In this document: positions 25,614 through 34,021 of the stretch, one piece after another
Layout: each line of letters begins with the position of its first letter
Numbering within the stretch: the stretch's first letter is position 1
Assembly (NCBI RefSeq): GCF_000147815.2
Contig: NC_015957.1
Location: 248,001 to 312,000 of the forward strand
DNA: 64,000 bases
Direction: 5' to 3'
From: Streptomyces violaceusniger Tu 4113
Lineage (GTDB): Bacteria; Actinomycetota; Actinomycetes; Streptomycetales; Streptomycetaceae
Notes under the pieces: model-generated
Told to the model about the DNA's origin: nothing
Database searches by the model: none
Seen by the model: only the letters and a program-made list of their open reading frames with translations
Program-made: the position numbers and the translations under genes

Positions 25614-27266
25614 TCAGCCGCCGATGTCACGGCGGCGCAAACCCACCAGTCCTCCGGCGGCGAGAACGACCGAGAGAAGCAGCAGCCACAGGAACGGTGC
25701 GGCCGTCACCTCATCGCCCGGCAGCTTCGGCAGATGGCTGAAGGGCGAGGTGTTCATGACGGAATCGGACAGCTCCAGCGCCGGGCCCATCCAGCCCAGG
25801 GCGACCACCCAGCCGACGAAGGCCCAGGCCGCGGCCGAGTACTTCGGCAAGACGCCCACGAGGAAGAGCGTCACGCTGGTGAGCACCCACAGTGCCGGGA
25901 GCTGGGCGAGGGCGGCGCCCATGCAGCGGCCGAGCTGGTCGGCCAGATCGCCCGCCGCGACGCCGTACCCCAGGCCGAGTGCCAGACCGCCGATGGCGAG
26001 GATGACGGCCGGGCCAAGGTAGGCGATGACCAGATGGCTCCCGGCCCAGCGGAGCCGGCCCACGGCGTTGGACAGCAGGGGCTCGGCGCGCTGGTCGGTC
26101 TCCTCGCTGCGCAGCCGCAGCACGGAGCTGGCGGTGTAGACGGTGAGGATGGTGCCGAGGACGCCGACCATGGCGGCCAGGAACGCGTCGTTGAGCCCCT
26201 GGGCGCCGCCCATCCGCTGGATGATGTCGCGGGTCTGGTTGCTGTCGCCGAGGAAGTCGTCGGCACCGTCGGAGATGGATCCGAAGATGGCGCCCGCGAA
26301 GACGAAGCCCGCGGCCCAGCCGAGCAGGGCACCGCGCTGCAGCCGCCAGCCCAGGCCGTACACGCCGTTCAGCAGCGGGCCCGCGGCCGGCGGGCCGGGA
26401 CGGCTGGCGTAGAAGCTGGCGCCCACGTCGCGACGGCCCGCGAGGGAGTACGCGAGGCTGATCGAGGCCGCGGCGAGCACGGCGATCAGCAGCAGCGGCC
26501 ACCAGCGCTCGCCCCCGTACGGCCGGGCGTACTCGGCCCAGCCCAGCGGCGAGAGCCAGACCAGGACGTGGCCGGAGCCCTTGGTGCCGTCCTCGGCGGC
26601 GTCACCCGCCATGCGCAGCACGAAGGCGACACCGACCGCGGCGGAGCTCAGGCCCCGGGCCAGCCGTGCGTTCTCCGTGAGCTGGGCGGCGACGGCGGCC
26701 AGCCCGCCGAAGGCCATACCGGACAGGCCGACGGCGAGGCCGAGGGCGAGCGCGCCGGTGCCGCCCTGGCCCGCGAGGCCGCCCGCGATGAGCAGGGTCA
26801 CCGCGCCGTTGGCGATGCCCACGGCGAGCAGGGCCGAGGTGAGACCGGCGCGGCGGCCGACCATGCCGGCGGAGAGCGCCTCCTGACGACCGGTCTCCTC
26901 CTCCTCACGGGTGTGCCGGATCACGATCAGCAGGCTCATGATCGCGGCGAACACGGTAAGGAAGGCACCCACGCGCCAGACGGTGAGCGCGCCGAGCGAA
27001 TCGTCGAAGGCGGCGCCGAACAGGGCCCGTGTCGAGCCGTTCCCGTTCATGTCGTGGACGAGGTTGGCGCGGCGGGCGGGGGTGTCGTACGCGCTCTTCA
27101 GACGGCCGACGGTGCTGCTGGCCGTGAGCCCCAGGCACAGCACCCACACCGGCATCATGATCCGGTCGCGGCGCAGGGCGAGCCGCAGCAGCGTGCCCGT
27201 GCCGGCCAGATCGCGGGCCGATCCGCGGGTGCGGGGGGAGACCCGGGCGTCGGCTACGGCGGTCAT
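25614..27266 (-). CDS. ABC-2 type exporter permease
   Basis: 550-aa polytopic protein with about 12 hydrophobic segments in two halves, similar in layout to tetronasin-resistance-type permeases of actinomycetes. [20 protein letters not shown] in the first cytosolic loop is a family hallmark, repeated in degenerate form as [22 protein letters not shown] in the second half, which indicates an internal duplication. It overlaps the ATPase gene by 4 nt, so the two form one exporter. Substrate (drug, antibiotic or lipid) unknown. Confidence 0.88.
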   Translation of the reverse strand: MTAVADARVSPRTRGSARDLAGTGTLLRLALRRDRIMMPVWVLCLGLTASSTVGRLKSAYDTPARRANLVHDMNGNGSTRALFGAAFDDSLGALTVWRVGAFLTVFAAIMSLLIVIRHTREEEETGRQEALSAGMVGRRAGLTSALLAVGIANGAVTLLIAGGLAGQGGTGALALGLAVGLSGMAFGGLAAVAAQLTENARLARGLSSAAVGVAFVLRMAGDAAEDGTKGSGHVLVWLSPLGWAEYARPYGGERWWPLLLIAVLAAASISLAYSLAGRRDVGASFYASRPGPPAAGPLLNGVYGLGWRLQRGALLGWAAGFVFAGAIFGSISDGADDFLGDSNQTRDIIQRMGGAQGLNDAFLAAMVGVLGTILTVYTASSVLRLRSEETDQRAEPLLSNAVGRLRWAGSHLVIAYLGPAVILAIGGLALGLGYGVAAGDLADQLGRCMGAALAQLPALWVLTSVTLFLVGVLPKYSAAAWAFVGWVVALGWMGPALELSDSVMNTSPFSHLPKLPGDEVTAAPFLWLLLLSVVLAAGGLVGLRRRDIGG

Positions 27267-28180
27267 CGGACGATCGCCTCGGCTTCCGTGTGCGAGATGT
27301 CGTCCTGGTAGTGGCGGAGAAAGAGCTCTTCCAGGGTGGGCGGGGTGGAGATGAGGCTGCGCACCCCGGCCTGGGTGAGCTGTCGCAGCACGGCGTCCAT
27401 CTTGTCGGTGTCGACCTGGAGCTTGACCTGGCGGCCCTGAATGTCCACGTTGTGCACACCGGGGAGGCCGGACAGGCCGTTCGGCTCTTCGGCGAGCTCG
27501 GCGGTGACCGACGTACGGGTCAGATGGCGCAGCTCGGTGAGCGAGCCGGACTCCACCCGCTTGCCCTTGCGGATGATGCTCACTCTCCGGCAGAGCGCCT
27601 CGACCTCACTGAGGATGTGGCTGGAGAGCAGGACCGTACGGCCGCGGTCGCGCTCCTCGGCGACGCACTCGCGGAAGACCTCCTCCATGAGCGGGTCGAG
27701 CCCGGAGGTGGGCTCGTCGAGGATCAGCAGCTCCACTTCGGATGCGAACGCGGCGACCAGGGCGACCTTCTGCCGATTGCCCTTGGAGTACGTACGGCCC
27801 TTCTTGGTGGGGTCGAGCTCGAACCGCTCCAGGAGCTCGGCACGGCGTGCGGAGTCCAGCCCGCCGCGCAGCCGTCCGTACAGGTCGATGACCTCTCCGC
27901 CGCTCAGGTTGCGCCACAGGGTGACGTCCCCGGGGACGTAGGCGATGTGGCGGTGGAGGTCGACCGCGTCGTGCCAGGGGTCCTTGCCGAGCATCTGCAC
28001 CGCACCGGAGTCGGCGCGGAGCAGACCGAGGAGGACCCGGATGGTGGTGGACTTCCCGGCGCCGTTGGGCCCGAGGAAGCCATGGACCTCACCTGCCTCG
28101 ACTTCGAGGTCGAGGCCGTCCAACGCGTGGGTCCGGCCGAAGGACTTGTGGAGGCCGGACACGGAGATTGCCGTTTTCAT
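27263..28180 (-). CDS. ABC transporter ATP-binding protein
   Basis: 305-aa ATPase. [22 protein letters not shown] (Walker A), [14 protein letters not shown] (signature region; SKGNRQK in place of the canonical LSGGQ), [17 protein letters not shown] (Walker B) and [14 protein letters not shown] (switch His). C-terminal ~80-residue domain as in drug-export ATPases (DrrA-like). First gene of a two-gene minus-strand operon with the permease, divergent from the regulator at 28246; the shared 65-bp intergenic contains an operator-like palindrome. Confidence 0.93.
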   Translation of the reverse strand: MKTAISVSGLHKSFGRTHALDGLDLEVEAGEVHGFLGPNGAGKSTTIRVLLGLLRADSGAVQMLGKDPWHDAVDLHRHIAYVPGDVTLWRNLSGGEVIDLYGRLRGGLDSARRAELLERFELDPTKKGRTYSKGNRQKVALVAAFASEVELLILDEPTSGLDPLMEEVFRECVAEERDRGRTVLLSSHILSEVEALCRRVSIIRKGKRVESGSLTELRHLTRTSVTAELAEEPNGLSGLPGVHNVDIQGRQVKLQVDTDKMDAVLRQLTQAGVRSLISTPPTLEELFLRHYQDDISHTEAEAIVR

Positions 28181-28200
28181 GATTTCGAAGCTACGCTAGT

Positions 28201-28216
28201 TTCACAAAATTGTGAA
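28201..28216. promoter_or_regulatory. Operator-like palindrome in ABC/regulator divergent promoter
   Basis: TTCACAA-AA-TTGTGAA: perfect 7-bp arms with a 2-bp centre, in an AT-rich patch with a TATAAA at 28229. Its place between the regulator and ABC genes suggests the binding site of the adjacent GbsR/MarR-type regulator, repressing both directions until ligand binds. Confidence 0.65.
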
Positions 28217-28245
28217 GTTAAGGAACCATATAAACTTATGATGAT

Positions 28246-28827
28246 GTGACGAAGAGAGGAGATGATGAAGCGGTGAGGGAGATGATCGAACCGGAGGACG
28301 CGCCCGGTGACGCGCGCGACGAAACGGCGGTGTCCAGGTTCGTCGAGCGGTTCGCGGCCGATCTGGCCGAGGCCGGTATGCAGCGCATGGCGGCGCGGGT
28401 CTTCGCGGCGCTTCTCGTCTCCGACGCCGGCGCCCTCACCTCCGCCGAGCTCGCCGAGCAGCTACGGATCAGCCCGGCCGCGGTCTCGGGCGCGATCCGC
28501 TATCTGGCCCAGGTGGACATGGTGGTGCGCGAGCGCGAGCCGGGCTCCCGCCGCGATCGCTACCGGCTCTACAGCGAGGTCTGGTACGAGACCCTGACCC
28601 GCCGCGACCAGATGATGGCCCGCTGGGAGAGCACCATGCGGGACGGTGTGAAGGTGCTCGGGCCGGGCACCCCGGCGGGGCTGCGGATCACCGAGACCGC
28701 CGACTTCTTCGAGTTCGTCCAGCAGGAGCTGCCCAAGATGCTGGAGCGCTGGCGCGTCCACCAGGCCGCGGACCGCGCCGCGGAGGCGCGCGAGGCGCGC
28801 GAGGCGCGCGAGGCGGAGGCGGGCTAG
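28246..28827 (+). CDS. GbsR/MarR-family transcriptional regulator
   Basis: 193-aa winged-helix regulator. FAADLAEAGMQRMAARVFAALLVSDAG leads into the HTH LTSAELAEQLRISPAAVSGAIRYLAQVDMVVRERE and the wing GSRRDRYRL, the GbsR-like arrangement. The C-terminus ends with (AREAREARE)A repeats from a 9-bp GAGGCGCGC repeat. Divergent from the ABC exporter, so likely its repressor. Starts at GTG 28246, GTG 28273 (better Shine-Dalgarno, GAGAGGA) or ATG 28282 are all possible. Confidence 0.88.
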   Translation: MTKRGDDEAVREMIEPEDAPGDARDETAVSRFVERFAADLAEAGMQRMAARVFAALLVSDAGALTSAELAEQLRISPAAVSGAIRYLAQVDMVVREREPGSRRDRYRLYSEVWYETLTRRDQMMARWESTMRDGVKVLGPGTPAGLRITETADFFEFVQQELPKMLERWRVHQAADRAAEAREAREAREAEAG

Positions 28828-28930
28828 CGGCCGGGGCGGCGCCCCGAGCGCGGCGCCCCCGGGCCCGTAGACGCCGGGGCCGGGGGCGCCCGGCCCGGGG
28901 GCGGGTCGCCGGGCGGTCCCGCCTGGCGCC

Positions 28931-29505
28931 GGACGCGGTCGCCCGCGGCCCCGCGCCGGTGGCGGTCGCCCGCGGCCGCGCGCAAGTGGCAGTCGCATGC
29001 GGCCCGGCGGCGGTGGCCGTCGTGTCCGGCCGCGCGCCAGTGGTGGTCGCGTGCGGCTTGGTGCCGGTGGCGGTCGTGTCGGGTCCGGTGCCGGTGGCGG
29101 TCGCCCGTGGCCGCGCGCCAGTGGTGGTCGCATGCGGCCCGGCGGCGGTGGCCGTCGTGTCCGGCCGCGCGCCAGTGGTGGTCGCGTGCGGCTTGGTGCC
29201 GGTGGCGGTCGTGTCGGGTCCGGTGCCGGAGGCGGTCGCCCGTGGCCGCGTGCTAGTGGTGGTCGCGTGCGGCCCGGCACAGGTGGCCGTCGCGTGCGGC
29301 TTGGTGCCGGTGGCGGTCGTGTCGGGTCCGGTGCCGGAGGCGGTCGCCCGTGGCCGCGTGCTAGTGGTGGTCGCGTGGGGCCCGGCACAGGTGGCCGTCG
29401 CTTGCGGCCTGGTGCCGGGGGCCGTCTTGTCCGGCCCGGTGCCGGTGCCGGTGCCGGTGGCGGTCGTGTCCGGTCCGGTGCCGGTGGCCCTCGTGTCCCG
29501 ATCGC
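28931..29505. repeat. 27-bp tandem repeat array, about 20 copies
   Basis: Degenerate units of 27 bp, such as GGTGGCGGTCGTGTCGGGTC-CGGTGCC and AGTGGTGGTCGCGTGCGGCT-TGGTGCC, run head-to-tail from 28931. Higher-order copies of 135 bp (5 units, 29041 vs 29176) and 108 bp (4 units, 29181 vs 29289) are visible. In one plus frame this reads as nonapeptides VAVVSGPVP/VVVACGLVP, but no ribosome binding site or conserved partner supports a gene. It fills the space between the GbsR-type and DAGK-like genes, which converge. Confidence 0.9.
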
Positions 29506-29536
29506 GCCGTCCGCCCGGTGGTGGCGCGAGTGGGGC

Positions 29537-30622
29537 TCAAGGGCGGTGGGGCAGCATCAGAGACCACGCCTCCGCCAGGACCGTCCAGGTGCGGCTGCGC
29601 ACCGGGCCCCGGATCAGCGCGTCCGCGTGATAGCGGAAGTCCGGGCCGGAGACGGTGACGGCCCGCGCCCGGGTGCGCAGCGGGCCGTCCGCCGCGTGGG
29701 GATGGACGACGACCTCGGCCAGTCCGCCGCCCGGTGCGGCCGTCGACACCGAGACCCGCTCCACTGGCCGGTCCAGATCGGTCAGCAGCACCCCGTCCGC
29801 CTCGATCCGCAGCCGCTGCGGCGGCGGATGCGCCGGCCGCCGGGCGCCGCCGGCCAACCCGATCACGGGGAGCGAGAGCAGCGTCAGCGCGGTGCGGGCG
29901 GTGCGGGCCGCCGGGGTCCACCACGGCTGGTTGCCGTCGCCGTCCGGATCGCCGCCGGGCGGGCCCCCGCCGTCTCCGCCGCCTCCGCCGTCCCCATCCT
30001 CCTCGGCCCGGCGGCGGCGGTCGCGGTCGCAGGGATCGCAGCGGCAGTCCCGGCCCCTCGCCCCGCCGTCGTGCGGGCCCGGGTCGTGCCCGTCCGCCCC
30101 GGCCGCCGCGCCGCATCCGCCGCCCGGCGTCCCGTGCGCACCGTAAGAAGCGCGTCCGGAGGGGATCCGCAGGCCGCCGAGGACCACCCCGCCGCTCTCG
30201 TCCACCAGCAGATCACGCGGGCGCGCGGTCCCGTCGAGGACCGTACGGGCCGCGGCGACCGCGTCCGTCGGTACGCCGAGCGAATGGGCCAGGGCGACCG
30301 TCGCGGAGCCGCCGACCGGGACCACCGACAGCGTCGCGTCCGCCAGCTCCCGCCGCCGGTGCAGCAGCTCCACCATCCGCAGCAGGGCGCGGTCGTCGCC
30401 CACCAGCACCGGCCGGCGGGCGCCCCGGCGGGCCAGTGCCCGCTCGACTTCCTCCGGGCCGTCCGGCAGGCAGATTTTCGTCTGCGCGCCCGCGCAGAGC
30501 ACATCTTTCGCGATCCGCACCGACTCCCCGTCCGTTCGCCGGGCGTTGGGGTCGATGACCATGAGCAGCGGGCGCCCCCGGACGGTGTCCGGCGCAGGGG
30601 GCCGGGGATCTGGAGCCGACAC
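29537..30622 (-). CDS. Diacylglycerol-kinase-fold protein, catalytic motif degenerate
   Basis: 361 aa. N-terminal [15 protein letters not shown] resembles the first strand of lipid kinases of the YegS/DgkB type, and [19 protein letters not shown] corresponds to their GTGNDFAR helix. The position of the nucleotide-binding GGDGT loop reads [16 protein letters not shown], so the invariant GGDGT is missing and kinase activity is doubtful. Residues ~180-240 are an inserted low-complexity stretch rich in Gly, Asp, Cys and Arg. The GTG at 30622 has GAGGAAGG upstream. Divergent from purA. Assignment to the fold is by pattern. Confidence 0.75.
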   Translation of the reverse strand: MSAPDPRPPAPDTVRGRPLLMVIDPNARRTDGESVRIAKDVLCAGAQTKICLPDGPEEVERALARRGARRPVLVGDDRALLRMVELLHRRRELADATLSVVPVGGSATVALAHSLGVPTDAVAAARTVLDGTARPRDLLVDESGGVVLGGLRIPSGRASYGAHGTPGGGCGAAAGADGHDPGPHDGGARGRDCRCDPCDRDRRRRAEEDGDGGGGGDGGGPPGGDPDGDGNQPWWTPAARTARTALTLLSLPVIGLAGGARRPAHPPPQRLRIEADGVLLTDLDRPVERVSVSTAAPGGGLAEVVVHPHAADGPLRTRARAVTVSGPDFRYHADALIRGPVRSRTWTVLAEAWSLMLPHRP

Positions 30623-30776
30623 CTCGGTCCTTCCTCAGGTAATCTCTCGGTGCAAGAGCCCCTGTCGCTGTTGCGCCAGGGGCTTCGTCTATCCGGGGCA
30701 CCGGTTCGACGGCTCTTGTGGTGGCGCACGTCACCATGCACGTTGGACATGCCCCGCCCGGAAGGGGTGTACGCCT
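30623..30776. promoter_or_regulatory. Divergent promoter and 5' leader of purA
   Basis: 154 bp separating divergent genes. A stem-loop (AGCCCCTG at 30657 pairing with CAGGGGCT ending 30684, 12-nt loop) would lie in the purA leader. No known riboswitch class recognised. Confidence 0.4.
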
Positions 30777-32060
30777 GTGCCCGCACTTGTGCTGCTCGGT
30801 GCTCAGTGGGGTGACGAGGGCAAGGGGAAGGCCACCGATCTGCTCGGCGGCTCCGTCGATTATGTAGTGCGCTACCAGGGCGGTAACAACGCCGGCCACA
30901 CCGTGGTGGTGGGCGACCAGAAGTACGCGCTGCACCTCCTCCCGTCCGGAATCCTGTCGCCCGGGTGTACCCCGGTCATCGGCAACGGTGTCGTCGTGGA
31001 CCCTGCGGTCCTGCTCTCCGAGCTGAGCGGACTGGATGAGCGCGGCGTCGACACCTCCAAGCTGCTGATCAGCGGTAACGCCCATCTGATCACGCCGTAT
31101 CACACGACCCTCGACAAGGTGTCGGAACGCTTCCTCGGTAAGCGGAAGATCGGCACCACCGGCCGTGGCATCGGCCCGGCCTACGCGGACAAGATCAACC
31201 GCGTGGGCATCCGGGTCCAGGACCTCTTCGACGAGTCGATCCTGCGCCAGAAGGTAGAGGCGGCCCTGGACCACAAGAACCAGGTGCTGGCCAAGCTCTA
31301 CAACCGTCGTGCCATCGCGGTCGACCAGGTCGTCGAGGAGCTGCTGGGCTACGCGGACCCGCTCAGCGGCTATGTCGCCGACACCACCCTGCTCCTCAAC
31401 AACGCCATCGACCAGGGCCAGGTCGTCCTCTTCGAGGGCGGCCAGGGCACCCTGCTCGATGTCGACCACGGCACGTATCCCTTCGTCACCTCCTCCAACC
31501 CGACCGCGGGCGGCGCCTGCACCGGCACCGGAGTGGGCCCGACGAAGATCAACCGCGTGATCGGCATCCTGAAGGCGTACACCACCCGCGTCGGCGCGGG
31601 CCCGTTCCCCACCGAGCTCCTCGACGAGGACGGCGAGAAGCTGCGCACGATCGGCGGCGAGCGCGGTGTGACCACCGGGCGCGACCGGCGCTGCGGCTGG
31701 TTCGACGCGGTCATCGCGCGCTATGCGACCCGGGTCAACGGCCTGACCGACTTCTTCCTCACCAAGCTGGACGTGCTCACCGGCTGGGAGCGGATCCCGG
31801 TGTGCGTCGCCTACGAGATCGACGGCAAGCGGGTCGAGGAGCTGCCGTACAGCCAGACCGACTTCCATCACGCCAAGCCGATCTACGAGACCCTGCCGGG
31901 CTGGTCGGAGGACATCACCCAGGCCAAGACCTTCGACGAGCTGCCGAAGAACGCGCAGAAGTACGTCCAGGCGCTCGAGGAGATGTCGGGCGCCCCGATC
32001 TCGGCGATCGGCGTCGGACCGGGCCGCGACGAGACCATCCAGATCAACTCGTTCCTCTGA
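30777..32060 (+). CDS. purA: Adenylosuccinate synthetase
   Basis: 427-aa GTP-dependent ligase joining IMP and aspartate to adenylosuccinate, first committed step to [21 protein letters not shown] (GTP/IMP loop) is at the N-terminus, then [42 protein letters not shown] and [14 protein letters not shown], with [10 protein letters not shown] at the end. The GTG at 30777 follows GAAGGGG by 9 nt; the upstream in-frame extension is not conserved. Confidence 0.98.
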   Translation: MPALVLLGAQWGDEGKGKATDLLGGSVDYVVRYQGGNNAGHTVVVGDQKYALHLLPSGILSPGCTPVIGNGVVVDPAVLLSELSGLDERGVDTSKLLISGNAHLITPYHTTLDKVSERFLGKRKIGTTGRGIGPAYADKINRVGIRVQDLFDESILRQKVEAALDHKNQVLAKLYNRRAIAVDQVVEELLGYADPLSGYVADTTLLLNNAIDQGQVVLFEGGQGTLLDVDHGTYPFVTSSNPTAGGACTGTGVGPTKINRVIGILKAYTTRVGAGPFPTELLDEDGEKLRTIGGERGVTTGRDRRCGWFDAVIARYATRVNGLTDFFLTKLDVLTGWERIPVCVAYEIDGKRVEELPYSQTDFHHAKPIYETLPGWSEDITQAKTFDELPKNAQKYVQALEEMSGAPISAIGVGPGRDETIQINSFL

Positions 32061-32160
32061 CCCTCTGACCCTCTGATCCCTCTGACCCTCGGACGGGAGA
32101 GCGGCCCGCGCGCCGGCGTCACCACGCCGCGGGCGGGCCGTCGGCGTCACTACGCCGCGG
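32061..32160. repeat. Short repeats at the convergent purA / kinase 3' ends
   Basis: CTCTGACCCTCTGACCCTCTGATCCCTCTGACCCT follows the purA TGA as 9-10-bp units (at 32058-32090), each repeating the stop-codon context. Next comes a direct repeat of GGCGTCAC(C/T)ACGCCGCGGGCGGGCC (near 32115 and 32143), whose second copy runs into the kinase stop region. Confidence 0.7.
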
Positions 32161-33970
32161 GCGGGCCGAACACTCCGGCGGGCTGCTGCGCCTGACCGAC
32201 GGGGGCCGTGGCCCGCTGCTCCTGCATCTTGGTGATCCGCCGCACCACCGCGATGGCCAGCAGCGCCGTCAGAATGCCGATGAGGTCGTCGGCGATGCTG
32301 ACGGCGACCCTGGGCCGCTGTTCCCGGATGTTGTCGCCGACGATCTCGCTGGCCCCGTTCACCGGGAACATGAGGAACATGATCACGAAGAACGTCCACC
32401 ACCAGTGCAGCACCCCGCGTCCGCGACGGCCGGGCCCCGGGGGAGTGCTCGAGGTCCAGATGTCGTTGGCGATCTGCTTGGGAAGCCACAACTGGGCGAC
32501 CGGGATGAACCAGGCGCCCACGGCATAGCCGCTGCCGAACCGCTGCCGGCCGGGGTTGAGAACCGTGGAGTTGATGTAGGCGGTCCGGAACCAGACCAGC
32601 CACAGCACGACGAGCACGAGCGCGGCGACACTCGTGCCGCTGTCCATCGCTTCGACGTCGCTCTTCTTGCTGTTGAGCATGTTGTCGTTGACCGAGTCGA
32701 GCGAGAAGTAGGTGTCGAGCAGCGAGATGTTCAGCGCCATATCGAGCAGGGTCAGCACCAGCCAGATGCCGAACATGCTCATCAAGGCGGTGGCCAGACC
32801 CCGTATCGGCTTCAGCCTGGTGCCCGGGGCGGGATAGCCCACCGGCGTCTGATAGCCGCCCTGCCAGGGCTGGGTGGGCGGCGGCACCTGGTATGCGGGC
32901 CCCCCGGCCGCGTGTGCGTGGGGTGTCGCGTACGCCGACGGCGTGCCGTACGCGGAGGGGCCGGGCGGGGTGTGCGGGGCGGCCTGGACTTGGCCGGTCT
33001 GGGGGTGGCCGTACGCCGACGGGCCCTGCTGCGTCGCCACGGCGCCCGGCTGAGCGTTCTCGGCCTCCACCTCCAGCAACTGCAGCGCGTCCCGGCCGAG
33101 CCGGGCGAGCAACCCGCCCGGCAGCCAGGGCTCGCCGTCGTCGGTCACCGGCTGGGTGGCGGCGACCAGATCGTCCACCGAGGGCCGCTTGGCCGGATCC
33201 TTGTTCAGACACGCGGTGACCAGCCCGCGCGCCCCCTCGGGGAGCCCCGTCAGATCGGGCTCCTCCTGGGCTATTCGGTACATCAGAGCATGGATACCGC
33301 TCTCCACGCTGCCGAAGGGCTGACGTCCGGTGGCGGCGAAGGCGAGCACCGAGCCGAGGCAGAAGACATCGCTCGCGCCGGTGACCGGCTCGCCGCGCAC
33401 CTGCTCGGGCGACATGAACCCGGGCGAGCCGACGACCGCGCCGGTCATCGTCAGATTGCCGCCCGCGGTGGAGCCCACGGGGTCCAGGGCGCGCGCGATG
33501 CCGAAGTCGATGACGCGCGGACCGTCGATGGTGATGAGGATGTTGGACGGCTTGAGGTCGCGGTGGATCAGCCCGGCGCCGTGGATGTCGCGCAGCGCGA
33601 GGGCCAGTCCGTTCGCCAGGATCCGCAGCGAGCGTTCGGGCAGCGCTCCGAAGTCCTCGGCGACGACGCTGTGCAGGGACGGACCGCCGATGTAGCCGGT
33701 GGCCACCCAGGGCACCTCGGCGTCGGTATCGGCGTCGAGCACGGGGGCGGTCCACTGGCCGCCGACCCGTGTGGCCGCCTCCACCTCCCGCTTGAAGCGG
33801 CCGCGGAAGTCGGGCTGTCGTGCGAGTTCGGCCTGTACGAGCTTCACTGCGACGGTGCGGCCGCGGGCGGAGCGGGCGAGGTAGACCCGGCCCATTCCGC
33901 CCTCGCCAAGCTTGCCGAGCAGCCGGTACTCGCCGATCCACCGCGGGTCCTGGGCCCCGAGGTTCTCCAT
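32150..33970 (-). CDS. Membrane Ser/Thr protein kinase with C-terminal multi-TM domain (DUF4328-like)
   Basis: 606 aa. Hanks-type kinase domain in residues ~14-270: GEGGMGRVYLA (P-loop), AVKLVQAEL (Lys), HRDLKPSNILI (catalytic loop), DFGIARAL and GSPGFMSPEQ. A Pro/Ala/Gln/Tyr-rich linker spans ~295-385; then a hydrophobic module (~385-590) with about five segments, including FRTAYINSTVLNPGRQRF and PVAQLWLPKQIANDIW, typical of DUF4328. There are no PASTA repeats. The kinase half is a clear paralog of the kinase encoded immediately upstream (51 nt gap), so the pair arose by tandem duplication. Ligand and substrates unknown. Confidence 0.92.
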   Translation of the reverse strand: MENLGAQDPRWIGEYRLLGKLGEGGMGRVYLARSARGRTVAVKLVQAELARQPDFRGRFKREVEAATRVGGQWTAPVLDADTDAEVPWVATGYIGGPSLHSVVAEDFGALPERSLRILANGLALALRDIHGAGLIHRDLKPSNILITIDGPRVIDFGIARALDPVGSTAGGNLTMTGAVVGSPGFMSPEQVRGEPVTGASDVFCLGSVLAFAATGRQPFGSVESGIHALMYRIAQEEPDLTGLPEGARGLVTACLNKDPAKRPSVDDLVAATQPVTDDGEPWLPGGLLARLGRDALQLLEVEAENAQPGAVATQQGPSAYGHPQTGQVQAAPHTPPGPSAYGTPSAYATPHAHAAGGPAYQVPPPTQPWQGGYQTPVGYPAPGTRLKPIRGLATALMSMFGIWLVLTLLDMALNISLLDTYFSLDSVNDNMLNSKKSDVEAMDSGTSVAALVLVVLWLVWFRTAYINSTVLNPGRQRFGSGYAVGAWFIPVAQLWLPKQIANDIWTSSTPPGPGRRGRGVLHWWWTFFVIMFLMFPVNGASEIVGDNIREQRPRVAVSIADDLIGILTALLAIAVVRRITKMQEQRATAPVGQAQQPAGVFGPPAA

Positions 33971-34021
33971 CGCGGTGTGGCTCCTGTCCCTGTGCCGATA
34001 GTCCCTGCGCCGATCGGCCGA

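Noticed and set aside
24240..28827. Secondary-metabolite cluster around the P450 and ABC exporter
   Set aside because: No synthase, tailoring or precursor genes; the P450 and exporter are in separate, convergent units.
28959..29630. 223-codon plus-strand ORF of nonapeptide repeats
   Set aside because: Consists only of the 27-bp array plus antisense of the DAGK-like gene; no start signal or homology pattern.
30213..33941. 1242-codon minus-strand ORF across purA and the first kinase
   Set aside because: Antisense to purA and out of frame with the kinase, whose motifs are in another frame.
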